Made by a program: the position numbers and the translations under genes
Assembly: GCA_948474755.1 (NCBI GenBank)
Contig: CAOLHI010001299.1
Coordinates: forward strand, 337,934-401,933
Reading direction: 5' to 3'
From: Ctenosaura bakeri
Lineage: Eukaryota > Chordata > Lepidosauria > Squamata > Iguanidae
Length of the DNA stretch: 64,000 bases
The notes under the pieces: model-generated
Database searches by the model: none
Told to the model about the DNA's origin: nothing
Seen by the model: only the letters and a program-made list of their open reading frames with translations
In this document: piece after piece, positions 1-11,569 of the stretch
How the letters are laid out: each line of letters starts with the position of its first letter
How positions within the stretch are numbered: position 1 is the first letter of the stretch

Positions 1-265
1 ATGAGAAAGAACAGACAAGCTGAGAGAGGTTGCAGCAGTTTGCTTTTGCCTGAGCCTACTGGGAAGGGCAAAATTCTATCCCTACCTCCCCTTTCCTCTC
101 TCCTAAGTGCACAAACTGCAGCAATTGAAATGAAGACATTGGAAGAAAGTGGGAGAATGGAAAAGAAACCAGAACATTTTAAAAGCAGCTGAAAAAGTGG
201 GACGACAGAGGATTGCAGGAATCAGGACTGTTCCTGTTAAATCAGGACAGTTGCAGGATATGGAG
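1..265 (+). repeat. Family D repeat, truncated by window start
   Basis: This stretch matches the inner and right part of family D, seen again at 9560-9919, 50307-50650 and 59635-59945. Shared landmarks in order are the AGGCTGCAGCAG-like word, TTTGCTTTTGCCTGAGCC, a CT-rich block, an AAAGTGGGAGGAG-like block, CAGCTGAAAAAGTGGGA and the right terminus reading CAGTTGCAGGATATG. It has no credible coding capacity. It is probably a non-autonomous DNA transposon. Confidence 0.6.
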
Positions 266-407
266 TGGCAATGTACAAAAATCTAGAGCATGACAAGCGG
301 CCCACTCCTGCTTTTGGTGAGTTTGTCACTTGTTTTACTGAGCTGAGGTTATGCAGCTGTGCTATGTGGGACTTAGACAAACCTGCCTCTCTGTCCTTAT
401 AGTGCTG

Positions 408-606
408 GCTGTTGTGGTCATATGCCTCTTAGTCATTCAAGTCATTACAACAACCCCTAAGGTGAATCTATCACAGGGCTTTCTTGGGACAAGTGTCTGT
501 GATGTACCCAAGATCACCCAGTGCGTTTCCATGGCTGAGTGGGGAATCAAATCTTTGCCACCAGGGTCATCATCCAAGGCTTACACCACTACACCACACT
601 GGCTCC
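408..606 (-). mobile_element. tRNA-derived SINE (Sauria SINE type)
   Basis: The sequence runs tail to head on the plus strand: a CATTCAAGTCATT tail, CCTAAGGTGAATCTATCAC, GATGTACCCAAGATCACC, then the tRNA-like head with a box B complement near AATCAAAT and a box A complement ending ACCACTACACCACACTGG. The Sauria SINE family has a tRNA-like head and a tail shared with Bov-B LINEs. This copy is diverged in its tail. Confidence 0.8.
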
Positions 607-1004
607 TACAGTGCTGGCTACAAGCTAGAAATCCTACAACATGGTGTAGAGATGGATCCCTCTTGCATCAAAGTCCCCAGCCCTACAAAGGGAGGTTGGC
701 AGAGTGACTGAAGGGTCAAAAGCCAGAAAGCACTGGGCAAACATTTCATCGAGATTCCTGGTGTTGATCATCCTTCTGAGGCTGAGATGGTGTGGCACTT
801 TTCAAAGTTTCTGTAACTGTCATTCAAGCTGAGGCAATTAGAAAGGGAGAAGAGCACTTTCAAAGTTCCACGGGGAAATGACAGGGTACTTAAAATCCAG
901 GTAGTTTCTGGCTGATTATTTCAGTTTGGGTTTGTTCTTTTTCATAATTTGGAAACGTTATTTTGGATTACAGGTCCCAGAATTTTGACTGGGGGATTCT
1001 GGGA

Positions 1005-1161
1005 CCTGCATACCCCCCAATTGTCCTGATTTGACAGGACAGTTCCAATTAATCCTCTGTCATCCCACTTTTTACACCTTCTTTTAAAATGTCCAAGTTT
1101 CCTTCCCCTCCTCCCACTTTCCCCCTTTAACCTCAGCTTACTTCCATTGCTGCAAACCGAG
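1005..1161 (-). repeat. Family D repeat fragment
   Basis: It begins CATACCCCCCAATTGTCC, which is the family D terminus, and continues through AATCCTCTGTCATCCCAC and CAGCTTACTTCCATTGC before ending at the start of a family A element at 1162. The expected continuation of family D does not resume after that element, so this copy is truncated. Confidence 0.6.
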
Positions 1162-1361
1162 GCCATTTTCGCAGTAGGCTGTTATGGTGCTATTATTCCA
1201 CTTTCAACATCCTATGGAATCCTGGGGTTTGCAGTTTAGGGAGGGGCATTTAGAATCCTCAGCCAGAGAGCTCTTGAGCCTCAGTAAACTACAAACCCCA
1301 GAATTCCACAGGAGGTTGAAAGTGGAATAATAGCACTGTGACAGTATAGGGTAGAAAGGGC
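1162..1361. mobile_element. Family A palindromic MITE
   Basis: Ends are GCCATTTTCGC and GAAAGGGC. Arms contain TGCTATTATTCCACTTTC and its complement, TCCTATGGAATCCTGGGG, and AACTACAAACCCCAGAATTCC. The asymmetric centre carries AGCCAGAGAGCTC. Flanking pentamers CCGAG and CATAG agree at three of five positions, so the duplication is eroded here. Confidence 0.85.
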
Positions 1362-1834
1362 CATAGTCTTGACTTCCCCTTATTGCTATTTTGAAAACTT
1401 GGCAGCCATATCACCAAGTCCATTTTTACTCCTCCAGTGCCCTTAATAATTATTTTTTCTTTTAAAGAAAGAAAAGAAAAATGGCGGGGAAAAAATGTCC
1501 CTTCAGACCTTTTTAGGTTCAGGAGAGCCTTTTTTTGCAGCAAAAAATGATCCAGTAGTCAATTTCCTTTTGACTTCCTCTTGCAGAGAGGGCTCTCCTG
1601 GGCCTAAGGGCCTGATCACACAAAGCAAGTAAATTGTCATTACAGCAGGATTTACAGCATCTTTTGCTGAGACTTATTCCATCACCTTGTAAGGGAATAG
1701 TGAGGGAAATCATGTGTGGCTCTTCAGATGTTTTTAGACTACCCTTCCCAACATTTTTCAACATTGGCTATGCTGGCTGAGACTGTTACAAGGGCTACAT
1801 TTTAGTTACCCCAGTACCTTTCTACTGTACCAAC

Positions 1835-2345
1835 TTGGCAGGGAGAATTTCAATTAATCCTCTGTCATCCCACTTTTTCAGCTGCTTTTATAATGTCCCA
1901 TTCCCCACTCGCCTCCTCCCACTTTCCCCCTTTATCCCCAGCTTACTTCAGTTGCTGCAAACTGAGTTTAAAATGTAAAAGTAGTTGGCAGAGGAGAGGA
2001 AATAGCAGGATTTTGCCCTTCCCATGAGGTTCAAATAAAAGGAGACTGTAATAGCCTCTCCTGTGTTGTGTGTTCTACCGCAATAATAATTTTTGAACCC
2101 ACTCTGATTTGCTTGGCCATAGGAGCCCTGGGTCATTTCTGCATTAGAATTTGATAGTTCTGTTATTCAACTTTCAACATCCTATGAAATCCTGGGGTGT
2201 GCAGTTTAGGGAGGCCCCTCCCTAAACAGCAAACCCCATGATTCCATAGGATGTTGAAAGTGGAATAAAAGCACTATAACAGCCTAGTGCAGAAATGGCC
2301 CTGGTTTTTATCCATGAAATATTAGAAGGTACTCCTGAATGCAGG
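1835..2345 (-). repeat. Family D repeat interrupted by a family A MITE
   Basis: Left part reads AATCCTCTGTCATCCCAC, CAGCTTACTTCAGTTGC and AACTGAGTTTAAAATG. The right part after the inserted element reads GGTTTTTATCCATGAAATA, matching the family D end. The family A element at 2132-2299 splits the sequence at CCTGG. Confidence 0.65.
2132..2299. mobile_element. Family A MITE with intact 5-bp duplication CCTGG
   Basis: The element starts GTCATTTCTGC and ends GCAGAAATGGC. CCTGG is present at 2127-2131 and again at 2300-2304. Removing the element and one CCTGG restores the family D reading GAGCCCTGGTTTTTATCC, so the duplication is supported by a paralogous empty site. The short symmetric centre is of the AGGGAGGCCCCTCCCT type. 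Confidence 0.9.
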
Positions 2346-4224
2346 AATCACTGAGAACTCTATATAGAGGGTAGTTGTTGTTAAACGCAATTTTAAATGT
2401 TTGAAACTGGATTTTGATACATCATGGATATTTACAAGCGCATTCAAAATCTGCAGATATGAGTTGGGGCAAGCCACCTCCCAATTTGTTTCAGTTTTAA
2501 ATCAACTATCCAATTCCTTCGGGCAAGCTTTTTATATGCCTGTAAAGCATCGGCTCCTATGTGCAGCTCTCTATAAATAAATAATATGCAGTAATAATAG
2601 TTAATAAAACATGCTAGAGGGCGGAATTTCTTGAAGGGCTGCTGGAGAGAAGAGGTTATTGGATTGTCCTGGACAGTTCTGAGGCTGTACGTGAGGAATA
2701 ATTAATTTCTCTTGCTTTTCAGAAGGCTTTATTTAATACAGGGCTAAGCAACTGTGACCAGCGTAGGACCAATTTTGTGTCTCTGAACTCCTGGGGGGCC
2801 ACACAGGCTGGCATCCAGTTAGTGACGCATGCAAGCGTAATTTGCACTTGGCACACAGAGTGATGTTTTGGGGACAATATGATACTGTCATATCCGGTGA
2901 AGGTGGAAGCAGAGTGACACTTGTGGGACTGGTTACTCACAATCTTATCACACCCAGATGTCATACCGCCAGAGCAATGCTTTATTCCTGGTTCAGGATC
3001 AGTCCAATTGCACGACGTCATTGCTTGCGAGCCACTACTGCATTGTAATTCATTTTAAATATGCCGTTTTTTTCACACTGTAAATACAATTGTGGGTTTC
3101 ACTTTCACAAATTGGACTATTTGTGAGACGTGCACGCGCCTTCACCCCCATTCTCCTCCTCCCATTCCCTTGCATTTTGCCAGGTGTGGAGAAAGAAGGC
3201 AAGTGTCCAAACAAAAGGCAAGGAAACAGGGAGGGGGAGGCACATGTGCTTCTCCCTTCACCCCTTCAGATCTCCCCCTCTCATCCCCTTGCCTCTGGCC
3301 CCAGCACACAAAAGGTGAGGAAATAGGAAGGGGGATCCCTGGAAGGGAATAAAAGAGGGATTACAGGGGGGGAGTTATATGTGGTTTTTCCATTTTCCTT
3401 TTCCACAACAATCCAGTTAGCTGTGTGGATTCCTCACAGCGCTTTCTTCCATACCTGATTGTTAGTGGGCACGGTGTGGCCGTTCCCAGGTTGTCATCCC
3501 CTCCGAATGTTACTGACCAAGTACTGCATAAAAATCAAAACAACAACAGCAACAACAACATGGACCAGTCATGAGTCATGGGGGGGGAGGACTCGGCCGT
3601 AATGCAGAGGAAAAAATGTGCAAATGATGCAACCCACCTGCTGATGTCAAAAGGGTGTGATAGAGAGCATTAATAACCTGATACCATCATGGGAATGGTT
3701 ATAGTGGGACTCTAACAAAAAGAACAACACAGGATTAAGATGTGGTGGGATAAGGGCCTCAGGAACATTGTACATTAACCAACATGGATTATTGTGAGAA
3801 TGCACACTGCCCCTATGCATTGGCCCTGCATACTGCCTTTGCATTGCACCATCGATTATCAGCCATGCACTTTGGCCATTGATCCACCTACCTTTTGCTA
3901 TATTGGTATTCACTATAAGAGCTATGATATGCTCCCCTGGTGTTTGCTCACCCTACACCGAAGCAACATAGGATCATGGCCACAGATGACTAAAAACATC
4001 TCCCCTAAAAAAAAGAAATTGAGAGTCCACTTTGAGTTTTGAAGCCTCCACCTCCTAGCAAGCCATGGTGTGGCCAGAAGTTGTAACAAGAACCTTCAGG
4101 GGGCTCTGCTTTGCTCCTTGCACTGTCACTTGCATGATATGCAAGGCTGGATGCATCATGCTTCAGTTCCTGCTTACTATTACCACAAAACTCCATCTCT
4201 GAATGTCAAGGTGAGATTGGGGGG

Positions 4225-4330
4225 AATCTGCAGTGGCAGCAATGCCACTATGATCATAAATGTGAATCCAGTTACAAGGTCATAGCGTAGCTTATGACAT
4301 CAAAACTGCCCAGCAGGATGTCTGCCAGTA
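4225..4330 (+). repeat. Family I interspersed repeat
   Basis: It shares ordered words with 19080-19175: ATAAATGTGAA, TTACAAGG, ACATCA and GATGTC. The similarity runs over about 100 bp with small gaps, so this is a dispersed repeat of unknown class. Confidence 0.45.
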
Positions 4331-4384
4331 TTTCTCTCTCTCTCTCTCCCTCCAATGAGCTCAATACAATGTACAAGGCTCTCT

Positions 4385-4495
4385 TTCTTCTCCTCCCCAC
4401 TTTATTCCCACAATAATCCTGTGAAGCAGGTCAGGCTGAGATGGAGTGTCTCATGCCTCTGTGGGTATTCTAATCACTGCACCACACTAGCTCTT
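4385..4495 (-). repeat. MIR-like tRNA-derived SINE fragment
   Basis: Words CCCACAATAATCCTGTGA, CAGGTCAGGCTGAG and CACTGCACCACACTAGCTC match the order of a core-type SINE read in reverse, with an internal deletion. A better preserved relative is at 62960-63075. Confidence 0.45.
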
Positions 4496-5759
4496 CAGCG
4501 TGATGATCCAGAAAAAATTATTAAGGCCAGGGGTGGAGATAACCAGCCTTCTACATATGTCAAGTTGGAATGCCCATCCCTTCACCCAGCACTCATGTAT
4601 GGAACAGACTCTATTATCCAATCCTTTAAACTTTCCTGAGTGATGAGAAGTTCCAAGGCTTACCCAAGCATGGCTTCCACTGGAAGTAGATTGCCGAAGC
4701 CTCTTTGACATTTTGCAACATTTGTGTTTATTTCCCAACGCACAGGTTGCTCATTGGTGGAGATATTGCTTAAACACTCCCAACAGACAGCCAAAGTCCA
4801 CTACTCCTGTTTCAAGTCTCAACAGCCAGCTGCTGAAGAACAAGAGCCTGGGAAACCTATTCTTTTGAAGCACTGCTCTCGGAATCCACCAGTCCTCTGA
4901 AATATAGCCTATAGCATAGGGTTCCTCTAAGTCAAAGCAACTTGGTGGCAATTAGCAAAAAACAACAACAAATGCATGCTTCAACAGTTTTAATTTCAGA
5001 GGGTCAGGCTGCTGGTAAAGGCATTGGAGCACTGACCATTTCAGACATTGGCACCCTCCGCCCTGGGACAAAATAAGGCTTTTGAATGTTACATTTCCTT
5101 CCTCTTAACTGTGACACTTTCAGTATTGGAATTTCAAAGAATGGAGGAGTGTGTTGTCACTGCAGTAGACAATGGCTCTCATTTTCTCCTTTAACAGAGG
5201 AAAAGCAGTATAATTCAGTGTACCTCCCAGAGCTATTGGGAGAATGAATTTGATTAATGCTTGCTTGACACAGGTTGACAATGTACTACATCCTCAAAGT
5301 GCTGAGCAGAAGGATTATTAAGAATTTTCTTATCAGGGTTGGTGGGAGAGAATTGCTTCAGCACAATCCAAGCCAGAAATCAGCTTGCAACAATTAGCTG
5401 GTAGCAAAATCAGCACCGGGAAGAGCCCGCAGAGTAACCATTCATTTCACTGATGAGGCACATGCAAGAGAACTGTGGACTCCTTTTGGGCTATGGAACC
5501 CAGCCTAGTTCTATCATATGCTCCTGACTAGCCACACTTTTAAGCCCAAGTGAGGCCTTTATGTAACCAAGAAGTCTACTCCTGCTTTTAAAGCAGTCCC
5601 TTCTGGGCCTCAGAGAGCCCAGGGAGGCCCAATAAACATGGTGAACTTGCCGCTATACTCTCTAGGGAGAAGTAAAGAGGGCATTTTTAGTCTTTAAAAA
5701 GTCAGTGGGGGAAGCTGGGGACTATTGAGGGTCTTTGGGCCACACTTTTCTCACTCTTG

Positions 5760-5925
5760 CAATATCAGGCTGTCAGAAGGAAAACTGGTGATGGCTCCTG
5801 TTCCTTTAATGGTAGTACAGAAGAGGGAATTTTCAGCAGGTGTTGCTCTTTACCTGGTTGCAAAGCAAGCAACACCTGCTGAAATTCCTTCAGCTCCATA
5901 ACTATTGAAGGGACAGGATCCCTCC
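5760..5925. repeat. Family B palindromic repeat
   Basis: A hairpin of about 160 bp. The left arm reads GGCTCCTGTTCCTTTAATGG then TTTTCAGCAGGTGTTGCT. The right arm reads AGCAACACCTGCTGAAATTC then GAAGGGACAGGATCC. Other copies lie at 6025-6170, 10690-10815 and 17490-17672. The outer ends resemble TTGCCAAGGTGAAAACTGG. It is probably a MITE. Confidence 0.65.
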
Positions 5926-6024
5926 CTACATGTTTCATTCTGTCAATTCTAAAGCAAGAAGAAGGAATCTCCAGATGAGTGCACTTCCTTTTAAAATGTA
6001 TGTGTGTGTCTATGTGAGCATTGA

Positions 6025-6170
6025 GGCTGCCAGGTCAAAAACCAAGCTAAAGCTCCCGTTCTTTTAATGGCTATGTGGAAAAGGAACTTGCATCAGGTGG
6101 AATTTGGGTGACAAGCAGCACCTGCTGGAATTCTCAATTCCACACAATTGTCAAAGGGACAGGAGCCTTG
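6025..6170. repeat. Family B palindromic repeat
   Basis: Second family B copy, 100 bp from the first. Left arm GCTCCCGTTCTTTTAATGG, right arm AGCAGCACCTGCTGGAATTC and AAGGGACAGGAGCC. It is more diverged in the left inner arm (GGAACTTGCATCAGGTGGAA). Confidence 0.6.
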
Positions 6171-6225
6171 TCTTGTTTTTCACCAAAGGAAAGGAAAGGA
6201 GAGGAGAGGATCCTTTGTTAGATTT

Positions 6226-6350
6226 CCATTTCCACACTAGACTGTTATAGTGTTATTATTCCACTTTCAACATTCTATGGAATCCTGGGGTTTGCAGTTT
6301 AGGGAGGAGCCTTTGAAGCCCCTCCCTAAACTGCAAACCCCAGGATTCCT
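6226..6350. mobile_element. Family A MITE, right end lost
   Basis: The left arm is well preserved from CCATTTCCACACTAGACTG through the symmetric centre to CTGCAAACCCCAGGATTCC. The expected right terminal arm is absent after about 6350. Confidence 0.75.
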
Positions 6351-8400
6351 GTCGTAGCATTGTAGTGCCATGTTGTCATGGGACAATTACAGCTACAGAA
6401 ACTGATCACAGAAGCAATATAGGGTAAAGGAGTCTGCAATGATGCCTCAATGAGAATGAACAAATGGTGTAAATACTACTATTCAAGTGCAAATGTGGAG
6501 CATCGGCAATCACCCTTATGAGAATGGCTGGAGCAGAATTCAAACAGAATGACACAGCATAAAGGAGTAGTGTGATAAGGCTCTTGGTTTTTAATTTAAA
6601 TAACACTCCGAGCAATTGTGATTGTTGCTGAGTGTTGTGCTTAATAACATCAGGAGAGGTTCACCCTTTGATTTCAGGTTTTGGCCTTGAAATGTCAGGG
6701 CCTGGGATAATACTCACCTGGCAAACTTACCTGGATCTGATCATCTATTTGACCACTGTGGTAAGAAATTTTTGCTCTGATCCAGCAGGAATCCTTTTAA
6801 GATTTATGATTCAAAGACTAAAGAAGGGCGGAGGTGGTCTTTCCTTTCCTTCCACCATCCCTAATTTGGTTTCCTACTACATGCCGTGATAGTAAAATAA
6901 ATACTGTCATGCATCCATAACATTTCTTGGAGGTGTAGTATGTGATCCATCGCCAACTTTTTCCCTCAACCTTGGCCATCCCATAAATGCTGTGTTACAG
7001 ATTGATGCGATCCCCCTTGGTGAAAAGGTGGTGGGGGTTTTTCCTGCCTTTTAAATTGCACTATTTATGGATGATGGGGAAACAGAATGAATGCCATATG
7101 TTTTCAGACTTCACCAGTTACACATGATCCTGTCTTCAGGGTAGATGAAGATTCATATACTGCTCTAAGCATGTGGTCTGTTGCAATGGATGAGGAATTT
7201 GGACTAAAGGAAATTGTGTCTGTGAAAAAACTAGCGTAGCTCAGTGTGACCCAGTCTTATGAGTGTATAGTCAGAAGCAAGACCCATCAATGTGTCTTAC
7301 TCTGAAGAAAACACATACAAGACTTTAGCCTGAGGAGTGCGTATATGTATTCTAGTTGATGAAGTATGCACTAGATTGGCCCCTTATGAGTAGGTAGGTC
7401 TTCTCTAAAACCATTGCCCAGGGTGCAGAGAAAAGATAAAAAAAATCAGAATCCTACCAGAGAGCACATTAAGCTATTTAAAAGGATCCAAAGTCAAGTA
7501 ACAGTTTCAAGCCTAGGAAGATCAGAACAGCAAGCAGACATAGTTTTAGAGGGAAGCTAAACACAGTTCAGTATCAGATACCAGCAGGTCAGGATCCAAA
7601 GGTTCTCAGATACAAAGACCACTAGTCAGTATGTGGCACTTTGGCTGGCACTGGGGTTTGTAGTCTATTGCTGCCTGAGGCTCAGACACAAACCATTCAT
7701 TCAACCTTAGGACTCCCTGTGATAAAATTCCTACTCCCAAGGAGTCCCCTTATCCGGAGGAGGCACCACTCTTGGGAAGACCTTCCCTGAACCCAAGCAA
7801 TTCTTCTGATGGTTTCAGGTCAAGCCTTAGCCTTCATTCCATGTCACTTCCAGGGGCTGGAAGATGGTTCAGTGTCTTCACCTGATTCTGGGGCCAAGTT
7901 ACCTGCTTTCAGAGTGCAGTCTCTTGTGTAGGCATAATCAGATTTTTGCTATTCTCAGTCTCAGGCAGTTCAAACCCCTTTTTGCCAGAGGAATTTGCCA
8001 ACAGGGGCCCGACGGGAACTTGTACAATTGAAATGTGCTAATGTCTTTTGGACTGGGACCACCACTTTTGGATGGGAGTACTGGAAAGCATTTGGATGTT
8101 TACAACATGTCCCTAATAAGGTTAGGCTTTCTCTCTGTTGCCTGACAAACCTCTTGTTCATCTATTGAAGCTGCAGCTAGTAATCCAGACAAGAGAGAAG
8201 TGCTCCTAGTGTCTCAGAAGACAGATCAGGGAATAGGGATTCATCATGTGCTGGATGGGGTTGTGTGCTGGATCACAGCTGGGTATACTACTGGAATTGG
8301 ATATAAGCCTAGAGGTTCAGGTTTCTGCAGTGGCCAGGAATACATTTGAACAGTTAAAACCAGTGCACCAGTTGCATCCCTTCCTGGAGATGTAAGATTT
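6351..8400. other. Unassigned non-coding stretch
   Basis: I see no gene or confident repeat. A sub-block at 7480-7760, rich in AGTCAAGTAACAG- and CAGGATCCAAAGG-type words, could be decayed LTR sequence, but no paired ends are visible. Confidence 0.4.
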
Positions 8401-8401
8401 G

Positions 8402-8554
8402 GCTTAGTACACCACCTTTTCCCCAAAACCAGGACTCAAGGGCACAGCATGTTATAGGGAAGATTCCTGTGTCCCAAATGGGGGCAAATCACCCTCCGCC
8501 CTTCAGATGTTTCCACTATCAGCTCCCATAATCATTTACCATTGGCCACATTGA
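8402..8554 (-). repeat. Flank of inverted duplication shared with 14587-14735
   Basis: The reverse complement of this segment matches the sequence just right of the SINE at 14401-14586. Shared words include ACCATTGGCCA, ATAATCATTTACC, TTCAGAT and CCCCAAAACCAGG. Because the match continues into the adjacent SINE, either a composite repeat or a segmental inverted duplication is present. Confidence 0.65.
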
Positions 8555-8710
8555 GGGGGTGTGGTGTAGTGGTTTAGGCATTGGACTATGGCCCTGGAGA
8601 CCATAATCAGCCATGGAATCCCACTGGGTGACCTTGGGCATGTCACACACCCTCAACTCCAGAAAATCCTGTGATAGGTCCACCTTAGGGTCACCATAAG
8701 TTGGAAATGA
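8555..8710 (+). mobile_element. Sauria-type SINE, first of a tandem pair
   Basis: The head GTGGTGTAGTGGTTTAG (box A region) is followed by CCCTGGAGACC, ACTGGGTGACCTTGGGC, CACCCTCAACTCCAG and the tail TTAGGGTCACCATAAG. The SINE is directly followed by a second SINE in the same orientation. Confidence 0.85.
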
Positions 8711-8888
8711 AGGGATGTGGTGTAGTGGTTTGAGCCTACAACCCTGGAGATCAGGTTTTGAGTCCTCTTCAGTCATGGAAACCCTCTGGGTGACCTTGGA
8801 CACATCACACACTCTCAGCCCCAGACAACCCCATGATAACTTTGCCTTAGGGTCACCATAAGTCAGAAACAACTTGAAAGCACACAAC
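8711..8888 (+). mobile_element. Sauria-type SINE, second of a tandem pair
   Basis: Head GGTGTAGTGGTTTGAG, GGGTGACCTTGGACACATC, CTCTCAGCCCCAGA and the Bov-B-like tail GTCACCATAAGTCAGAAAC with CTTGAAAGCACACAAC. The head-to-tail arrangement suggests insertion of one SINE into the tail of the other, or a dimeric source transcript. Confidence 0.85.
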
Positions 8889-9559
8889 TAAGCATTTTTT
8901 TAAAATGCATTAAAGTGTACCTCTTTCTCCCTCCCTCTTTAGCAAGCTTTAGAGGTGGTGGAATCAGTGGGAAAGATTTGTCTGCGGCTACAACCAAAGA
9001 TATTTTTTTTTCATCAGTAAGTCTGCACCACTGTGGGAAAAAGAAGAGGAGGAGGAGGCCTGAATTGTAGACCATTGGCATTAAATAATAAGTCAGATGG
9101 ACAATCAATCATGTGAAGCAGCCATGCTGGCTTATTACATGGCTCTTTGTTCCAGGACCACTCGAGTTCCCTGTGCCAGACACAGAGGGTGTCCCTTCTC
9201 CTTCTGTGTGTGGCAGACAGACGTTAAGGGAGGGGCATCACCCGCGTTCCAGGGCTCGACAAGACTTTTCCCTTTCCTTCCTTACATTCTCTTGTGGAGG
9301 AAAGAAAGATGGACAGACAGGCCTCTCCCTTTCTTGCAGCACATGTCTCCTTCCAGAAAAGAACAGCCCAGACAATGCAGGGTCCCACTCCCAGTTTGGA
9401 ATAAAAAGACAGCCAAGAGGGGAGGGAGGCAATGACCTCGGTGTGTTTCTCTTTCCTCCGTCTCACACAAAAGACCCTGATATGATGAGTTTGCATCTCT
9501 TTTAAGCTCCTGATCAGCAAGAGCTGGGAAAAGCTGCTCACAGAATGCCCCAGCCAGCA
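8889..9559. other. Unassigned non-coding stretch
   Basis: No repeat that I can name. Overlapping open frames on both strands around 9100-9800 have low-complexity composition and no domain, so I treat them as chance. Confidence 0.4.
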
Positions 9560-9919
9560 CATACCTGTCAACATCTAACACATGAAAACTGGGACAGGTG
9601 TGGGCAAGCAACTTCTTCAGAGTGTGATCAACATCACAGACCAGCAAGGCAAGGCTGCACCAGTTTGCTTTTGCTTGAGCCTGCTGGGAGGGGCAAGACT
9701 CCATCCATGGGTCCTCTCCTCTCCACCTTGATGAGTGAACTAAGTGAAAACGACTTTTGCATTTTGAGAATAGTTTGCAGCAGTTGAAGTAAGCTGAAGA
9801 CAAAGGGGGAAGTGGGACGAGGGAAGAGAGACTGAGCTATTTTAAAAGCGTCTGAAAAAATGGGGAACAGATGATCAATGAGCACTATCCCTGCCAAACT
9901 GGGATATTTGGAGGGTATG
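9560..9919 (+). mobile_element. Family D element, full length, 6-bp flanks
   Basis: This is the clearest complete copy. It starts CATACCTGTCAAC and ends TTGGAGGGTATG, which are inverted ends of about 12 bp. Immediate flanks are CCAGCA on the left and CCAACA on the right (5 of 6 identical), a possible target duplication. Length is 360 bp with no coding capacity, consistent with a non-autonomous DNA transposon of unassigned superfamily. Confidence 0.65.
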
Positions 9920-10035
9920 CCAACACAGTCAATGGCAAGGCCATTGATTCTAGGAGTTATGGGATTCTGGGAGTTATAGTCTAAAAAGTCAGTTTTCCTA
10001 GCTCTATGTTTCCTTCCTTCCTTCCTTTCTTTCTA

Positions 10036-10115
10036 GAGGAATATCTAGGGTGGGACAAGTAGGACACGTGCCCCGAGCACCAATGCCAGGAGGGCACAAA
10101 AAATCCGTGCCTGCA
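10036..10115 (+). repeat. Family F fragment
   Basis: CTAGGGTGGGACAAG, ACGTGCCCCGAGCACC and CCAGGAGGGCAC match the interior of the hAT-like family F seen at 38338-38618. Terminal repeats are not preserved here. Confidence 0.5.
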
Positions 10116-10689
10116 TGGAGGTGGGGATGGGGGAAGAAGGTAGGGGAGCAATTTCTATATCATTGGTTAAACATTTTTTGGAATTCCAGCACGATGTTAA
10201 ATATATACGATTTTGGTATGTGGAAGAGATTACCATCCAAAATAAAGAGGGATATAGAAAATTAAAAAGGAGGGAAACCTATTGGATACATCAACTGAAT
10301 AGCCTTATTCCTTCAGGTTTAAATGATGAGATAGATTGGATGTTAGTATTACTGTAGATCTCTTTAATTTGTCCTCTTCTTATTTCAAACCAAGATCTAT
10401 AAAATAGGTCACAGATTCCACAAATTGAATACAGTGCCTTGAGGCCAATAATTATTTATTTAATTACTCATTTTTATTTATTTATTTATTCAACTACTCT
10501 ATCCTCTCCTATGCAATAAGCCTTGTGGTTGTTATGGTCTTGGTCAAGGGCAATAAGTGTTTTGTGGCCATTGTTCTATTAATAATTTGTAAAATAATCA
10601 TTTGTTTTATGTTCCTTCCTTCCTTCCTCTTTTTAAACAATTTATAGTAATTTAATAATATATAAATGAAAGGCAGGCAGGGGTTGGCA

Positions 10690-10815
10690 ATCTGAAAACG
10701 GGAAAGTGCTCCTGTCCCTTTAATGGTTGCAGAGGGAAAGAATTCCAGCAGGTGTTGCTTGTTACCTGGTTGTGTGATAAGCAATGCCTGCTGAAATTCT
10801 CTCTTCCACAGAGCC
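10690..10815. repeat. Family B palindromic repeat
   Basis: Left arm GCTCCTGTCCCTTTAATGG and TTCCAGCAGGTGTTGCTTG. Right arm AAGCAATGCCTGCTGAAATTC and CCACAGAGCCATTAA. It is one of the better preserved copies; its right terminal end is missing. Confidence 0.65.
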
Positions 10816-10915
10816 ATTAAGGATGGCTACAGAATGGTAATGATTAACACAGCCATCCAGGATCATGTGCAGAAGTCCTCTTGAGTTTTGAATCTGACAA
10901 CCCTCCTCATCTCAG

Positions 10916-11025
10916 GCCATTTCCGCACTAGGCTGGCCGACCCCTCCCTGAACTGCAAACCCCAGAATTCCATAGGATGTTGAAAGTGGGATGATAGCGC
11001 TATAACAGTCTGGTGTGGAAATGGT
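10916..11025. mobile_element. Family A MITE, internally deleted, CTCAG/CTCCG flanks
   Basis: Starts GCCATTTCCGCACTAGGCTG and ends GTGTGGAAATGGT. Most of the left arm is deleted, leaving the right arm CCCTCCCTGAACTGCAAACC onward. The flanking pentamers CTCAG (10911-10915) and CTCCG (11026-11030) differ at one base. Confidence 0.8.
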
Positions 11026-11569
11026 CTCCGCTCGTCTTTATCTCCCTGTTCCCATCCTCCCCACCACCACCACCCTTCTGAGCGTTTAAAAATTATTTTT
11101 TTACTGTCCGTAAACACTCCAAATGAGAGACATCTGTACTTGAGAGAGAGTGAGGCTGAAATGCAGGAGGAAAGCTCTTGTGTTTTTGTGCAGTATCCCC
11201 AGGAGCGCAAAAGGAGGGGAGCAGCTAATTAGAGCAATTAGCCATAAGGAAGTTGGAATAACAAGAAGATGGCTCACGAGCTAAGTCAGGTGTAATAGCT
11301 GGTTTGGGCATTCTCTCCAGCAAGAGAAAGAGAGGCTTCAGCATCTTTTTTGCATAAGAGGGATGCAGGGGCTGAGATCTAATCTGGAAATAACATCTCA
11401 CTATCCCTTGGAGCTGTTTGGCCTGTGGAACTGTCTTAGCAATGCATCCTTCCCTCTGATCTCTCTGCTGAGGGTCTGATACAGGTGTTGATGGCATTCC
11501 CATGATGCTGATGTGCCCGTAAAATGGAAGGTGGAAACATGCCTTCCTCATTGTTGAGCTGAGTTCCAG
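11026..11569. other. Unassigned non-coding stretch
   Basis: No recognised gene or repeat. Open frames on the minus strand lack domains. Confidence 0.35.

Larger units (their letters stand above)
2346..5755. other. Mostly unassigned sequence with small repeats
   Basis: I see no gene. The block includes AT-rich sequence near 2540-2610, a TC microsatellite at 4332-4352, a family I repeat at 4225-4330 and a weak MIR-like fragment at 4385-4495. Around 3080-3360 the sequence is pyrimidine/purine-skewed and looks like old transposon interior, but I cannot assign it. Confidence 0.4.

Noticed and set aside
8555..8888. tRNA gene because of box A and B-like motifs
   Set aside because: No cloverleaf with intact acceptor stem; the sequence continues into a SINE body and Bov-B-like tail.
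9282..9803. 173-residue minus-strand open frame near family D
   Set aside because: Several overlapping frames exist on both strands, with no domain or splice context. It ends inside a transposon.
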